DNA from: Bacteroidota bacterium
Lineage (GTDB): Bacteria > Bacteroidota > Ignavibacteria > Palsa-1295
Reading direction: 5' to 3'
DNA: 64,000 bases
NCBI GenBank assembly: GCA_030706745.1
Contig: JAUZNX010000005.1
Span: 1-64,000 of the forward strand
Shown here: piece after piece, positions 26,727 to 33,395 of the stretch
Position numbering within the stretch: the stretch's first letter is position 1
Layout of the letters: each line of letters starts with the position of its first letter
The notes under the pieces: model-generated
Seen by the model: only the letters and a program-made list of their open reading frames with translations
The model's database searches: none
What the model was told of the DNA's origin: nothing
Made by a program: the position numbers and the translations under genes

Positions 26727-27167
26727 AAGGCTGAGGGATGAAGGCTGAGGGAAAGCGGGGATGGCACCAGCGCGCGAGAAGACCTGCGCCACCGGACGGT
26801 GCGCTATGCTCTCGGTGTAATGGACTTTTCCGAGTCAATTCCCAACAATCCTCGCGGTTGGGTTATTTCGAAGCAGATACTGCGCTCTGGCACTTCCGTT
26901 GGGGCGCAGTACCGAGAAGCTCGCCGGGCAAAATCGAACGCGGACTTCATTAGCAAGTTAGAGGGTTCTCTGCAAGAACTTGATGAGACCCTCTATTGGC
27001 TTGAGCTAATCGAGGAGTCGAAACTTGTTGCCCACCAGCACATTGATACCCTGAAGAATGAAACGGGTCAACTCATCGCGATCTTTACGACCATCGTCAA
27101 GAAAGTGAAGAAGTACTAAGGCATTCGTTTTTCCTTCAGCCCTCATCCTTCATCCTTCATCCTTACC
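26727..27167. mobile_element. Heptad-flanked element carrying a four-helix-bundle gene
   Basis: Left arm: 7-base units AAGGCTG, AGGGATG, AAGGCTG, AGGGAAA (26727-26754). Right arm: CCTTCAG, CCCTCAT, CCTTCAT, CCTTCAT, CCTTACC (27133-27167), exact register. The reverse complement of CCTTCAT is ATGAAGG, a word also found across the left-arm units, so the arms are inverted relative to each other around ~380 bases that hold little but the four-helix-bundle gene. A 10-base direct repeat, TAAGGCATTC, occurs at 26708-26717 and 27117-27126, but the right copy lies inside the right arm, so it is not a simple target-site duplication. Calling this mobile is inference from structure. Confidence 0.5.
26799..27119 (+). 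CDS. Four-helix-bundle protein (23S rRNA intervening-sequence protein / S23 family)
   Basis: 106 residues from GTG 26799. The core matches the family well: WVISKQILRSGTSVGAQYREARRAKSNADFISKLEGSLQELDETLYWLELI, then a last helix ending in KKVKKY. Members are found inside 23S rRNA intervening sequences, as free genes in many genomes, and as the Avd accessory protein of diversity-generating retroelements; their usual function is unknown. The start is odd: in-frame codons upstream of the GTG still encode family-like sequence (DLRHRT before VRYALGVM), but no ATG, GTG or TTG precedes them before the stop at 26739. An ATG inside the heptad arm (26738) is in another frame. The start may be frameshifted, or use a CTG. 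Confidence 0.8.
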   Translation: MRYALGVMDFSESIPNNPRGWVISKQILRSGTSVGAQYREARRAKSNADFISKLEGSLQELDETLYWLELIEESKLVAHQHIDTLKNETGQLIAIFTTIVKKVKKY

Positions 27168-27170
27168 CCC

Positions 27171-28481
27171 TTGCTTGCAACTGTAGCTATTCTTGGTCGG
27201 CCGAACGTCGGCAAATCGACGCTCTTTAACCGGCTCGTCGGCGAGCGCCGCGCGATCACGGAAGCGGTCAGCGGCGTCACGCGCGATCGCCACTATGCGC
27301 AGGCGGAGTGGTCGGGTTACACATACGATCTCGTCGATACTGGCGGCGTCGTACCCGATTCCGAGGACATTTTCGAGCGCGCCATCCGCGAGCAGGCTGA
27401 ACTTGCTATCGAGGAGGCGGACGTCCTGATCTTTGTCGTCGATGTCACGAGCGGTGTCCATCCACTCGATCAGGAAGTTGCCGAAATCCTTCGAAAAAGC
27501 GGTAAGCCTGTCCTTCTCGCGGTCAACAAGACCGATAACCTTAAACGAGAGCAGCAGGAAGTCGCCGAATTCTATTCGTTAGGGCTTGGCGAGCCAATTC
27601 CCGTCAGTGCCATTAGTGGCCGCGGTGTCGGCGATTTTCTCGATCTCGTCATTGCCAGATTTCCGGCCAAAGCGCCAGAGCCAGAAGGCGAGCAGCCGAT
27701 CAAGATCGCAATTCTTGGCAAGCCCAACGTCGGCAAATCGAGCTATATGAACTCGCTGCTCGGATTCGACCGTGCGATCGTAACGCCGATCGCGGGCACG
27801 ACGCGCGACACGCTCCACACAAATTACACCTACTACGGCTCGCCGATCACGCTGATCGACACTGCCGGGCTCCGCCGCCGCAAATACATATCGAGCACGG
27901 TCGAAATGTACTCCACGATCCGCACGATGAAAGCGATCGAAGAGTGCGACGTCGCGCTCGTCCTGCTCGATGCAATGCAGGGGCTCGAAAGTCAAGACGC
28001 GAAAATCGTCAATGAGGTCATCGATGCACGCAAGGGCGCAGTCCTGGTCGTCAATAAATGGGACTTACTGGAAAAGGACACGATGACGTCCGCGCGATTC
28101 GAAAAGTCGATCAAAGAAACATTTCGGACGTTCGATTATCTGCCCGTCGTCTTTATCAGTGCACTGACCAAACAGCGCCACACAAAGCCCATTGAACTCG
28201 CAATAAAAGTTGCTGCCGAACGCAAGAAGCGCATCGATACCAACGAGTTGAACACCGTGTTGATCGAAGCCCTCGAGCGGACGCCACCACCGAACGTTCG
28301 CGGTCACGATCTCCGCATCAACTACATCACGCAAGTCAAGATCGAGCCGCCGGTCTTCGCATTCTTCTCCAATTTCCCTGAGGAGATTCCGGAGCATTAT
28401 AAGCGATTCTTAGAGCGCACCCTCCGCGATAAGTACGGCTACGAAGGGACGCCGATCTCATTTATTTTTCGAAAGAAGTAA
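27171..28481 (+). CDS. der: Ribosome-assembly GTPase Der (EngA)
   Basis: 436 residues with two tandem GTPase domains and a KH-like C-terminal domain. G-domain 1: GRPNVGKST (residue ~9), DTGG, NKTD. G-domain 2: GKPNVGKSS (near 183), DTAG, NKWD. The C-terminus includes PPPNVRGHDLRINYITQ and PPVFAFFSN, typical of Der. It works in 50S subunit maturation. The start is TTG 27171, directly at the N-terminus expected for the family; no in-frame ATG lies upstream. The TTG sits in the run-out of the heptad array that ends the four-helix-bundle element, so this essential gene abuts the element. Confidence 0.95.
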   Translation: MLATVAILGRPNVGKSTLFNRLVGERRAITEAVSGVTRDRHYAQAEWSGYTYDLVDTGGVVPDSEDIFERAIREQAELAIEEADVLIFVVDVTSGVHPLDQEVAEILRKSGKPVLLAVNKTDNLKREQQEVAEFYSLGLGEPIPVSAISGRGVGDFLDLVIARFPAKAPEPEGEQPIKIAILGKPNVGKSSYMNSLLGFDRAIVTPIAGTTRDTLHTNYTYYGSPITLIDTAGLRRRKYISSTVEMYSTIRTMKAIEECDVALVLLDAMQGLESQDAKIVNEVIDARKGAVLVVNKWDLLEKDTMTSARFEKSIKETFRTFDYLPVVFISALTKQRHTKPIELAIKVAAERKKRIDTNELNTVLIEALERTPPPNVRGHDLRINYITQVKIEPPVFAFFSNFPEEIPEHYKRFLERTLRDKYGYEGTPISFIFRKK

Positions 28482-28669
28482 TGAAGACTACGGTCTTGGT
28501 AATACTCGCATCGCTGATGGCTCTAGTGGGAGTCATCTGGATTGGCCAAGGGATTGGATGGATCGGTGGGAGCTTTATGACCAACCAGACTCGCTGGGCC
28601 GTGATCGGCACGATCATGATTCTCGTCGCGGCAGGTATGCTGTGGTTCGCCCTTTCTCGCAAAGCGTAA
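28481..28669 (+). CDS. Small two-helix membrane protein
   Basis: 62 residues. Two hydrophobic segments (about residues 4-28 and 38-57) are separated by a short loop (MTNQTRW). Its ATG overlaps the der stop codon by one base, so it is probably translationally coupled to der. No function is recognised. Confidence 0.6.
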   Translation: MKTTVLVILASLMALVGVIWIGQGIGWIGGSFMTNQTRWAVIGTIMILVAAGMLWFALSRKA

Positions 28670-28718
28670 CGATCCCATCATTACGATAGTCGAAAGCTGA
28701 ACAACCCCTGAGATCTTC

Positions 28719-29744
28719 TTACTTCGCATGAAGATCATATTCATACGCATACTCATCGACCGAGCTCGGCTTGTCTTTCCCGTCGATGGTGGCGACTATC
28801 TCCTTTTCGAGTCCATTCGCGCTGTATGTCGTGATGTTCTTCAGGCGACCGATATCTTCGTACACACTGATTCGACCGTAGTTATCATATCGATAGCGAT
28901 AGTGCGGTTTGCCGTCTTTTCCGAAGTCTTCATCAACATGATGCTGAGGATCGGAAATGCTCGCTGGGAGGGTCGGCCCCTGAACGCCGTCCTTCCAAAC
29001 TGATTCGGAATCAGTCCGGATACGGCCGGCGCCATCAAACGCGGATACTAACACTTTTTTGGTCCGGGGACTGGAGTCGCAACAATTTCCGGAATCGCCA
29101 ATGACATGATACTTGATTGCCACAGTACAGGAGGGACGGCCGTGATTATCGAAACTACACACAGTACTGGCCGCGCGATGACCGTTGACCCGACTTTCCC
29201 AACTCATCTGATGTCCGGATGGGTCGAACCGGTACAGCGCAGTCCGAATGCCGGATGGCTCCTTGTGACTGGAATCGAGTGTGCCGGCAATTGCCGTCCA
29301 TGCCACGGTATGATTGGCGTCGTCATATTGATAAGCCTGAATTCCGCCGTTGTGATCTGCCAGCCGTGCCACGCGATCGAACGGATCATATACTGTGGTA
29401 TCCCTCGACGGGCCATCGACAAACCACATTGTTCGGACCTGCGTCAGTGTATCACCGCTCAGGAGCGCATATCGGAATTCGCACTTAAAGGTATCGGTCG
29501 GTTCTCCCGCCGGATTAAACTGAATCATACGGACGAGTTCGAGGCTGACGTGGTTTGCCCGCCTGAGATAGATTCTCGCTCGGTCGACGCTGTCAAGCGA
29601 CATCGTGTGACTCCCATAGTGCGGAGGTGGAATCGCCGACTGATGCGATTTACAGCCGGAGATTGCAAGAAATAGGAAGATGGCCATCCACGATACAAAT
29701 GAAGTCGGGACAGTAGGTGTGGAGCGCAAATGTTGTCTTCTCAA
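28719..29744 (-). CDS. Lipoprotein with YD/RHS-like repeats
   Basis: 341 residues from TTG 29744. A hydrophobic segment (SWMAIFLFLAISGC) ends in a lipobox, with the lipidated cysteine at about residue 31. The start is uncertain: the TTG lies inside a 17-base tandem repeat, and ATG 29687 would give a very short signal. The body shows YD-repeat-like turns (VYDPFDRVARLADHNGGIQAYQYDD, FDNHGRPSCT, FDGAGRIRTDS, YDNYGRISVYEDIG), resembling RHS-type strands but far too short for a toxin shell. It is probably an outer-membrane-attached protein of unknown role. Confidence 0.6.
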   Translation of the reverse strand: MRRQHLRSTPTVPTSFVSWMAIFLFLAISGCKSHQSAIPPPHYGSHTMSLDSVDRARIYLRRANHVSLELVRMIQFNPAGEPTDTFKCEFRYALLSGDTLTQVRTMWFVDGPSRDTTVYDPFDRVARLADHNGGIQAYQYDDANHTVAWTAIAGTLDSSHKEPSGIRTALYRFDPSGHQMSWESRVNGHRAASTVCSFDNHGRPSCTVAIKYHVIGDSGNCCDSSPRTKKVLVSAFDGAGRIRTDSESVWKDGVQGPTLPASISDPQHHVDEDFGKDGKPHYRYRYDNYGRISVYEDIGRLKNITTYSANGLEKEIVATIDGKDKPSSVDEYAYEYDLHAK

Positions 29745-29774
29745 GAGGTGGTGGTAATCAAGAGGTGGTGGTAA
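29741..29774. repeat. Two perfect tandem copies of a 17-base unit
   Basis: The unit TCAAGAGGTGGTGGTAA stands at 29741-29757 and again at 29758-29774. The first copy overlaps the TTG start of the YD-repeat lipoprotein. Confidence 0.8.
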
Positions 29775-29840
29775 ATTTTGGAGGGAATCACAACACTCGT
29801 TTCACTCCGTCCGTCCCATGAGAATTGCCTGGAATTCCAA

Positions 29841-29900
29841 CCATCCCCTCCTTGAAAAGGAGGGGATGGCTAAGCATCCCGGCACGGGTGGGAAGATGCT
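29841..29900. repeat. Two consecutive strong hairpins in a gene-free stretch
   Basis: First hairpin: a perfect 13-bp stem, 29841-29853 with 29857-29869, loop GAA; the arm core is CCCCTCCTT. Second: AGCATC (29873-29878) with GATGCT (29895-29900). They lie between a lipoprotein start and the end of the VOC gene, both on the minus strand. The arrangement resembles repetitive extragenic palindromes and could also terminate VOC transcription. Confidence 0.65.
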
Positions 29901-29923
29901 AAGGAAGGTGAACTTCGAAACGC

Positions 29924-30361
29924 TCACATCCCCGGCTGCGGATTGACGCTTTGCATTACGCCAAACGTATTGCCCTCAGTATCGAGGCAATAGGCGAAAT
30001 ACCCGACATCCGGGATCAGATCCTTCGGCATTTTGATCTTGCCGCCAGCCGCGACGACTTTCGCGAGATACGCGTCGATGTCCGGCACGTCGATGGTGTT
30101 CACAGTCCCCGCGCCGGGCTCCGGACGCATGAGCATACCGCCGTTAATGCCGGGCCATTGGGCATTCGTGGCAGTATTGGCGGGTGCGCCATTGGCGGGT
30201 GCGCCGGCACTTGTGCCGCTCTTGGCATTGTCCGTATTAACGAGCCAGTACGGCATTGGGCCGTCCCATTTTGTGATTTGCCAGCCGAATACGTCCGAGT
30301 AGAATTTCGTCGCCCGGTCGGCATTGTCCATTGGAATTTCAAAGTGTACGATGCGTGGCAT
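29924..30361 (-). CDS. VOC (glyoxalase/bleomycin-resistance fold) family protein
   Basis: 145 residues with the two beta-alpha-beta-beta-beta modules of the vicinal oxygen chelate fold: RIVHFEIPMDNADRATKFYSDVFGW at the start, and VNTIDVPDIDAYLAKVVAAGGKI with FAYCLDTEGNTFGVMQ in the second half. The family includes glyoxalase I, dioxygenases and resistance proteins; the substrate cannot be assigned. A short Ala/Gly/Pro/Asn insertion (GAPANGAPANTATNA), encoded by a small direct DNA repeat, sits in the loop joining the modules. Confidence 0.88.
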   Translation of the reverse strand: MPRIVHFEIPMDNADRATKFYSDVFGWQITKWDGPMPYWLVNTDNAKSGTSAGAPANGAPANTATNAQWPGINGGMLMRPEPGAGTVNTIDVPDIDAYLAKVVAAGGKIKMPKDLIPDVGYFAYCLDTEGNTFGVMQSVNPQPGM

Positions 30362-30442
30362 AAAGTGCTCTTTCTAAGAATCGTTAGGTGAATACGATAA
30401 TAGGTGCCCATCAGGGGCGCCATCAATATACGACAAAATCTT

Positions 30443-30569
30443 GTGGTTAGTTGAGAGTGGACCGTGGAAGGATGAGTGTGCGGATCGATGATTCGAGATT
30501 ATGAGGCCGGTCCATATTCATTATTCACTCTTCAACTGTCAACTATCCACTCTCAACTATCCACTATCC
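30443..30569. repeat. Mirrored heptad element upstream of the OmpA-like gene
   Basis: Left arm: GTGGTTA, GTTGAGA, GTGGACC, GTGGAAG, GATGAGT, GTGCGGA (30443-30484). Right arm: eight contiguous units, ATATTCA, TTATTCA, CTCTTCA, ACTGTCA, ACTATCC, ACTCTCA, ACTATCC, ACTATCC (30514-30569). The 14-base word at 30448-30461 is the exact reverse complement of 30547-30560. It is the longest contiguous heptad array in the window. It occupies much of the 245-base gap between the VOC and OmpA-like genes. Confidence 0.8.
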
Positions 30570-30606
30570 CGCTGTTACCGGAATCCCGTTTACCCGTAGT
30601 GCGGTT

Positions 30607-32511
30607 ATGCCAAGCACACAGATGGCCAAACGAACCGGTCTGCTCTTCTTCTCACTTTTCCTTGTCGCTTCAGGTTTGCGGGCGCAGCCTGCACGGTTGG
30701 TGCGCGACACCATCGTGCCGAATCCCGGCGGCAACGTGCTGGTTGCGGTGCCGGCACAATTGCCCGACCAGGACTCTGCCGACGACCGCCCCTGCTTTTC
30801 GCTGGATGGCCGCACCATGTACTTTGGCTCCCGGCGTCCCTCCAAGGACCCCTGGCGCAAGCCTGACCCGAATCCCAGTTGGAAATGGGATAGCGACCTC
30901 TGGTATCGAAAGCTTACAGATTCCGGCTGGTCGGCCCCGATCAATGTCGGCGCGCCAATCAATAACTCTGGTGGTCAACTCAACCCAACAGTCTCACCCC
31001 GTGGGGATGTGCTTTATTATGTTAGTGGAGGTCCTACGCTTTGGATGGCGAGGATTGCTCGCTCTGGTCCTGGTGCCACGACCATTTCCAAGATAAAAGA
31101 GAAAGCAAGTAGCTTTCGAAGTCGGAAATCTATGGCTCTGGTCCGACAAGCTGATACGGCTATCAGTCAGCAGTTCCAGTCGCCGACGCCCGTTGGTGGA
31201 ATGCTGAACTACATCTACCAAAGGCAGATGCAGGTAATGGCTCAGTTTCACGATTCGATTTGGAATGTTGTCAACCGGGAGATGTTGCCGGATTCGGATC
31301 TTAAGTATCGCGCACCCGATGCCTGGAATCTCCATTTTATCGAACGGCTGACGCAGCATCTCAAGACGTCGCAGAACGCCGATTTTTACTCCATGCTGAT
31401 CCGCTGCGAATCGACCATCACGCCGGATGGCAAGGCGGCGATTATCAGCGAGAATTTCGGTAAACATGGCGAGTATGGCATGGATGGAGAGGGTGGCGAG
31501 GATTTATGGCTCGTGACGATCGATGCCAAAGGAGGATGGGATACCGTCAAGTATCTCGGCGGTCACATTAATTCGCCATACGATGAGACCTACCCCTTCC
31601 TTGCTGCCGATGGTGTGACGCTCTACTTCACCTCGAACCGTCCGTGCAAGACGTGTCTGCTTGGCACCAGTGGCGCGCAGGACTTATACCGTGCGCAATG
31701 GAATGGCACGACGTGGAGCGATCCGGTACCACTCGGTCCGCCATTCAATTCTGCCTCGGACGATTATGGGTTTTCGATCGGGCCGGACGGCAAGACGGCG
31801 TATTTCGTCTCGAATCGCACGGGGAAGTCGAGACTATATCAAGTGAGTCTTTCGCCGACAGATTCCACGATTGCGCCGAAACCTGTCGTCGTGCTGCAAG
31901 GGACTGTCACGGATGCGAAGACGCATAAGCCGCTCGCCGCCGAGATTTTCGTGGACGATCTTTCGGCGGATAAAGCGAGCCAGAGCGTCATGAGTGATTC
32001 CGTTTCCGGAGCGTACATGCTTGCCGCCCAGCGTGGACATCGTTTCGGCGTGCAGGCTATCGCGGATGGGCACTTGCCGCATTCGGAGCGATTCACTGTG
32101 CCGCAGGAAGGCTCGTTCGATCGCACCAAGCTCGATCTCGAACTGGCCGCGACCGAAGTTGGCGCGAGGGCCGAATTGAAAAATGTCTATTTCGAATTTG
32201 GCAAAGCCGATCTTCTTCCCGAGAGCAAACTGGAACTCACGCGCATGGCGCAATTCCTCCGCAAGTCCAACAAGACGACACTCGAGATTGATGGGCACAC
32301 CGATGATGTGGGCACCCTCGCAGCAAACCAAACGCTCTCAGAGAATCGGGCAAAGGCCGTACTTGAGTATCTCGCGCTCATCGGCATTAATCGAGCGAGG
32401 ATGAAGGCCGTTGGCTTCGGAAAGACTCGTCCCCGGGTAAAAGGAACTTCCGATGAAGCCCGCGCCCAAAACCGCAGGGTCGAGATGACGATTACGAGCG
32501 AGAGCGATTAG
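30607..32511 (+). CDS. OmpA-family protein with propeller and carboxypeptidase-regulatory-like domains (PorE-like)
   Basis: 634 residues with a signal peptide (MAKRTGLLFFSLFLVASG, cleavage near LRAQP); ATG 30622 is an alternative start. PD40-type propeller repeats follow (DDRPCFSLDGRTMYFGSRRP, YPFLAADGVTLYFTSNRP, SIGPDGKTAYFVSNR), then a carboxypeptidase-regulatory-like domain (LQGTVTDAKTHKPLAA...) near 420-510, and an OmpA peptidoglycan-binding domain (NVYFEFGKADLLPES, IDGHTDDVG, NRAKAVLEYL, NRRVEMTI). This is the domain order of PorE, the T9SS protein that ties the machinery to peptidoglycan, but the N-terminal TPR region and lipobox of PorE are absent. Convergent with the DUF4249 gene, 2 bases apart. 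Confidence 0.85.
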   Translation: MPSTQMAKRTGLLFFSLFLVASGLRAQPARLVRDTIVPNPGGNVLVAVPAQLPDQDSADDRPCFSLDGRTMYFGSRRPSKDPWRKPDPNPSWKWDSDLWYRKLTDSGWSAPINVGAPINNSGGQLNPTVSPRGDVLYYVSGGPTLWMARIARSGPGATTISKIKEKASSFRSRKSMALVRQADTAISQQFQSPTPVGGMLNYIYQRQMQVMAQFHDSIWNVVNREMLPDSDLKYRAPDAWNLHFIERLTQHLKTSQNADFYSMLIRCESTITPDGKAAIISENFGKHGEYGMDGEGGEDLWLVTIDAKGGWDTVKYLGGHINSPYDETYPFLAADGVTLYFTSNRPCKTCLLGTSGAQDLYRAQWNGTTWSDPVPLGPPFNSASDDYGFSIGPDGKTAYFVSNRTGKSRLYQVSLSPTDSTIAPKPVVVLQGTVTDAKTHKPLAAEIFVDDLSADKASQSVMSDSVSGAYMLAAQRGHRFGVQAIADGHLPHSERFTVPQEGSFDRTKLDLELAATEVGARAELKNVYFEFGKADLLPESKLELTRMAQFLRKSNKTTLEIDGHTDDVGTLAANQTLSENRAKAVLEYLALIGINRARMKAVGFGKTRPRVKGTSDEARAQNRRVEMTITSESD

Positions 32512-32513
32512 TG

Positions 32514-33395
32514 CTATCGCCTGTATGTCATGCTCACTTGCGTCTTCGCCTCACCGATGAAGATGCCAATACCATCGCCGGAGACGTTCCACTTAGGGTT
32601 CGTGCCGCTGGAGCCGAAAATATCCCCGCCGTTGTCATAGTGTTCATACGTTCTGAGGAAGTCATAGTAGGCTCTATCGTAGCCCGCGATTGTCAATTTG
32701 GCGGCAAAGCCATTGGTGTCCATCCGCGACAAATAGAACGAATAGGTTAAAGAGATCAGCCGTTCGGATGAGGTGTCATTCGGGAGCGTGTAGTCCTGAT
32801 AGGATCGATAGTAATCTGAGGAGGATGAGTGATAACTGGAGTCATTCCAGACGGAGTCCGCAATGACACGATACACTTCATTCGTCTTTGAATCGATCGA
32901 AACACTGGCGGTTGCAGACACGCTGACGAATGTGTCTGGCGTATACCCGTTAATAAGAAAATACTGTGTATCGAATTGTGGTGGAAGAATCATTGCGTCC
33001 TGAATCGTGAGACTACTCGGTACTAGTGTCGAGGCCGTAGCGTGAAGCCCATTCCACCGAACGTCGATCGAATATGTCTTGCCGGCCTGCACCGTGTCGT
33101 TCATCGGATCGCCAAAGTCGCCTTGTCCGAGATACGAAAGTGGTATCTCTTTCCCGTCGACCATAATCATCACTATCGCATCGGGTATTGCAGCCGCAGT
33201 TGGAGTATAGGTTACATTGAGCGGTAATGTGTGCGTGATTGAAATACTATCGATCGGCTCACCAGCAACGAGAATACCCTTGATGACGATCTGATCGACA
33301 TATGGCAGTCCATCGGCAGGCACGACCTGTTCGCAGCCAGCGACGAAAGCCAAGCTGCCGAATAGAAGAAGTGATGATATGAATTTGCTGAGCAT
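32514..33395 (-). CDS. DUF4249-family lipoprotein, partner of the upstream TonB receptor
   Basis: 293 residues. The signal peptide ends in a lipobox (SLAFVAGC, Cys21). The family start is clear: VDQIVIKGILVAGEPIDSISITHTLPL, then IPDAIVMIMVDGKEIPL and AGKTYSIDVRWNGLHATASTLVP, a beta-rich Ig-like outer-membrane lipoprotein. DUF4249 genes typically follow TonB-dependent receptors in Bacteroidota and are thought to cap or assist them. Its ATG overlaps the receptor's stop codon by one base. Confidence 0.88.
   Translation of the reverse strand: MLSKFISSLLLFGSLAFVAGCEQVVPADGLPYVDQIVIKGILVAGEPIDSISITHTLPLNVTYTPTAAAIPDAIVMIMVDGKEIPLSYLGQGDFGDPMNDTVQAGKTYSIDVRWNGLHATASTLVPSSLTIQDAMILPPQFDTQYFLINGYTPDTFVSVSATASVSIDSKTNEVYRVIADSVWNDSSYHSSSSDYYRSYQDYTLPNDTSSERLISLTYSFYLSRMDTNGFAAKLTIAGYDRAYYDFLRTYEHYDNGGDIFGSSGTNPKWNVSGDGIGIFIGEAKTQVSMTYRR

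Noticed and set aside
26799-27119. Avd of a diversity-generating retroelement
   Set aside because: No reverse transcriptase, template repeat or variable repeat is seen anywhere in the window.
26708-27126. 10-base direct repeat TAAGGCATTC as a target-site duplication
   Set aside because: The right copy lies inside rather than outside the right heptad arm and includes the gene's own stop codon, so it does not bracket the element.
30514-30569. Short regularly spaced repeats resembling a CRISPR array
   Set aside because: The units are contiguous 7-mers with no spacers, and no cas gene is present.
30476-31096. 206-codon plus-strand frame overlapping the repeat and the OmpA-like gene
   Set aside because: It runs through the heptad array and then out of frame with the well-supported OmpA-like gene.
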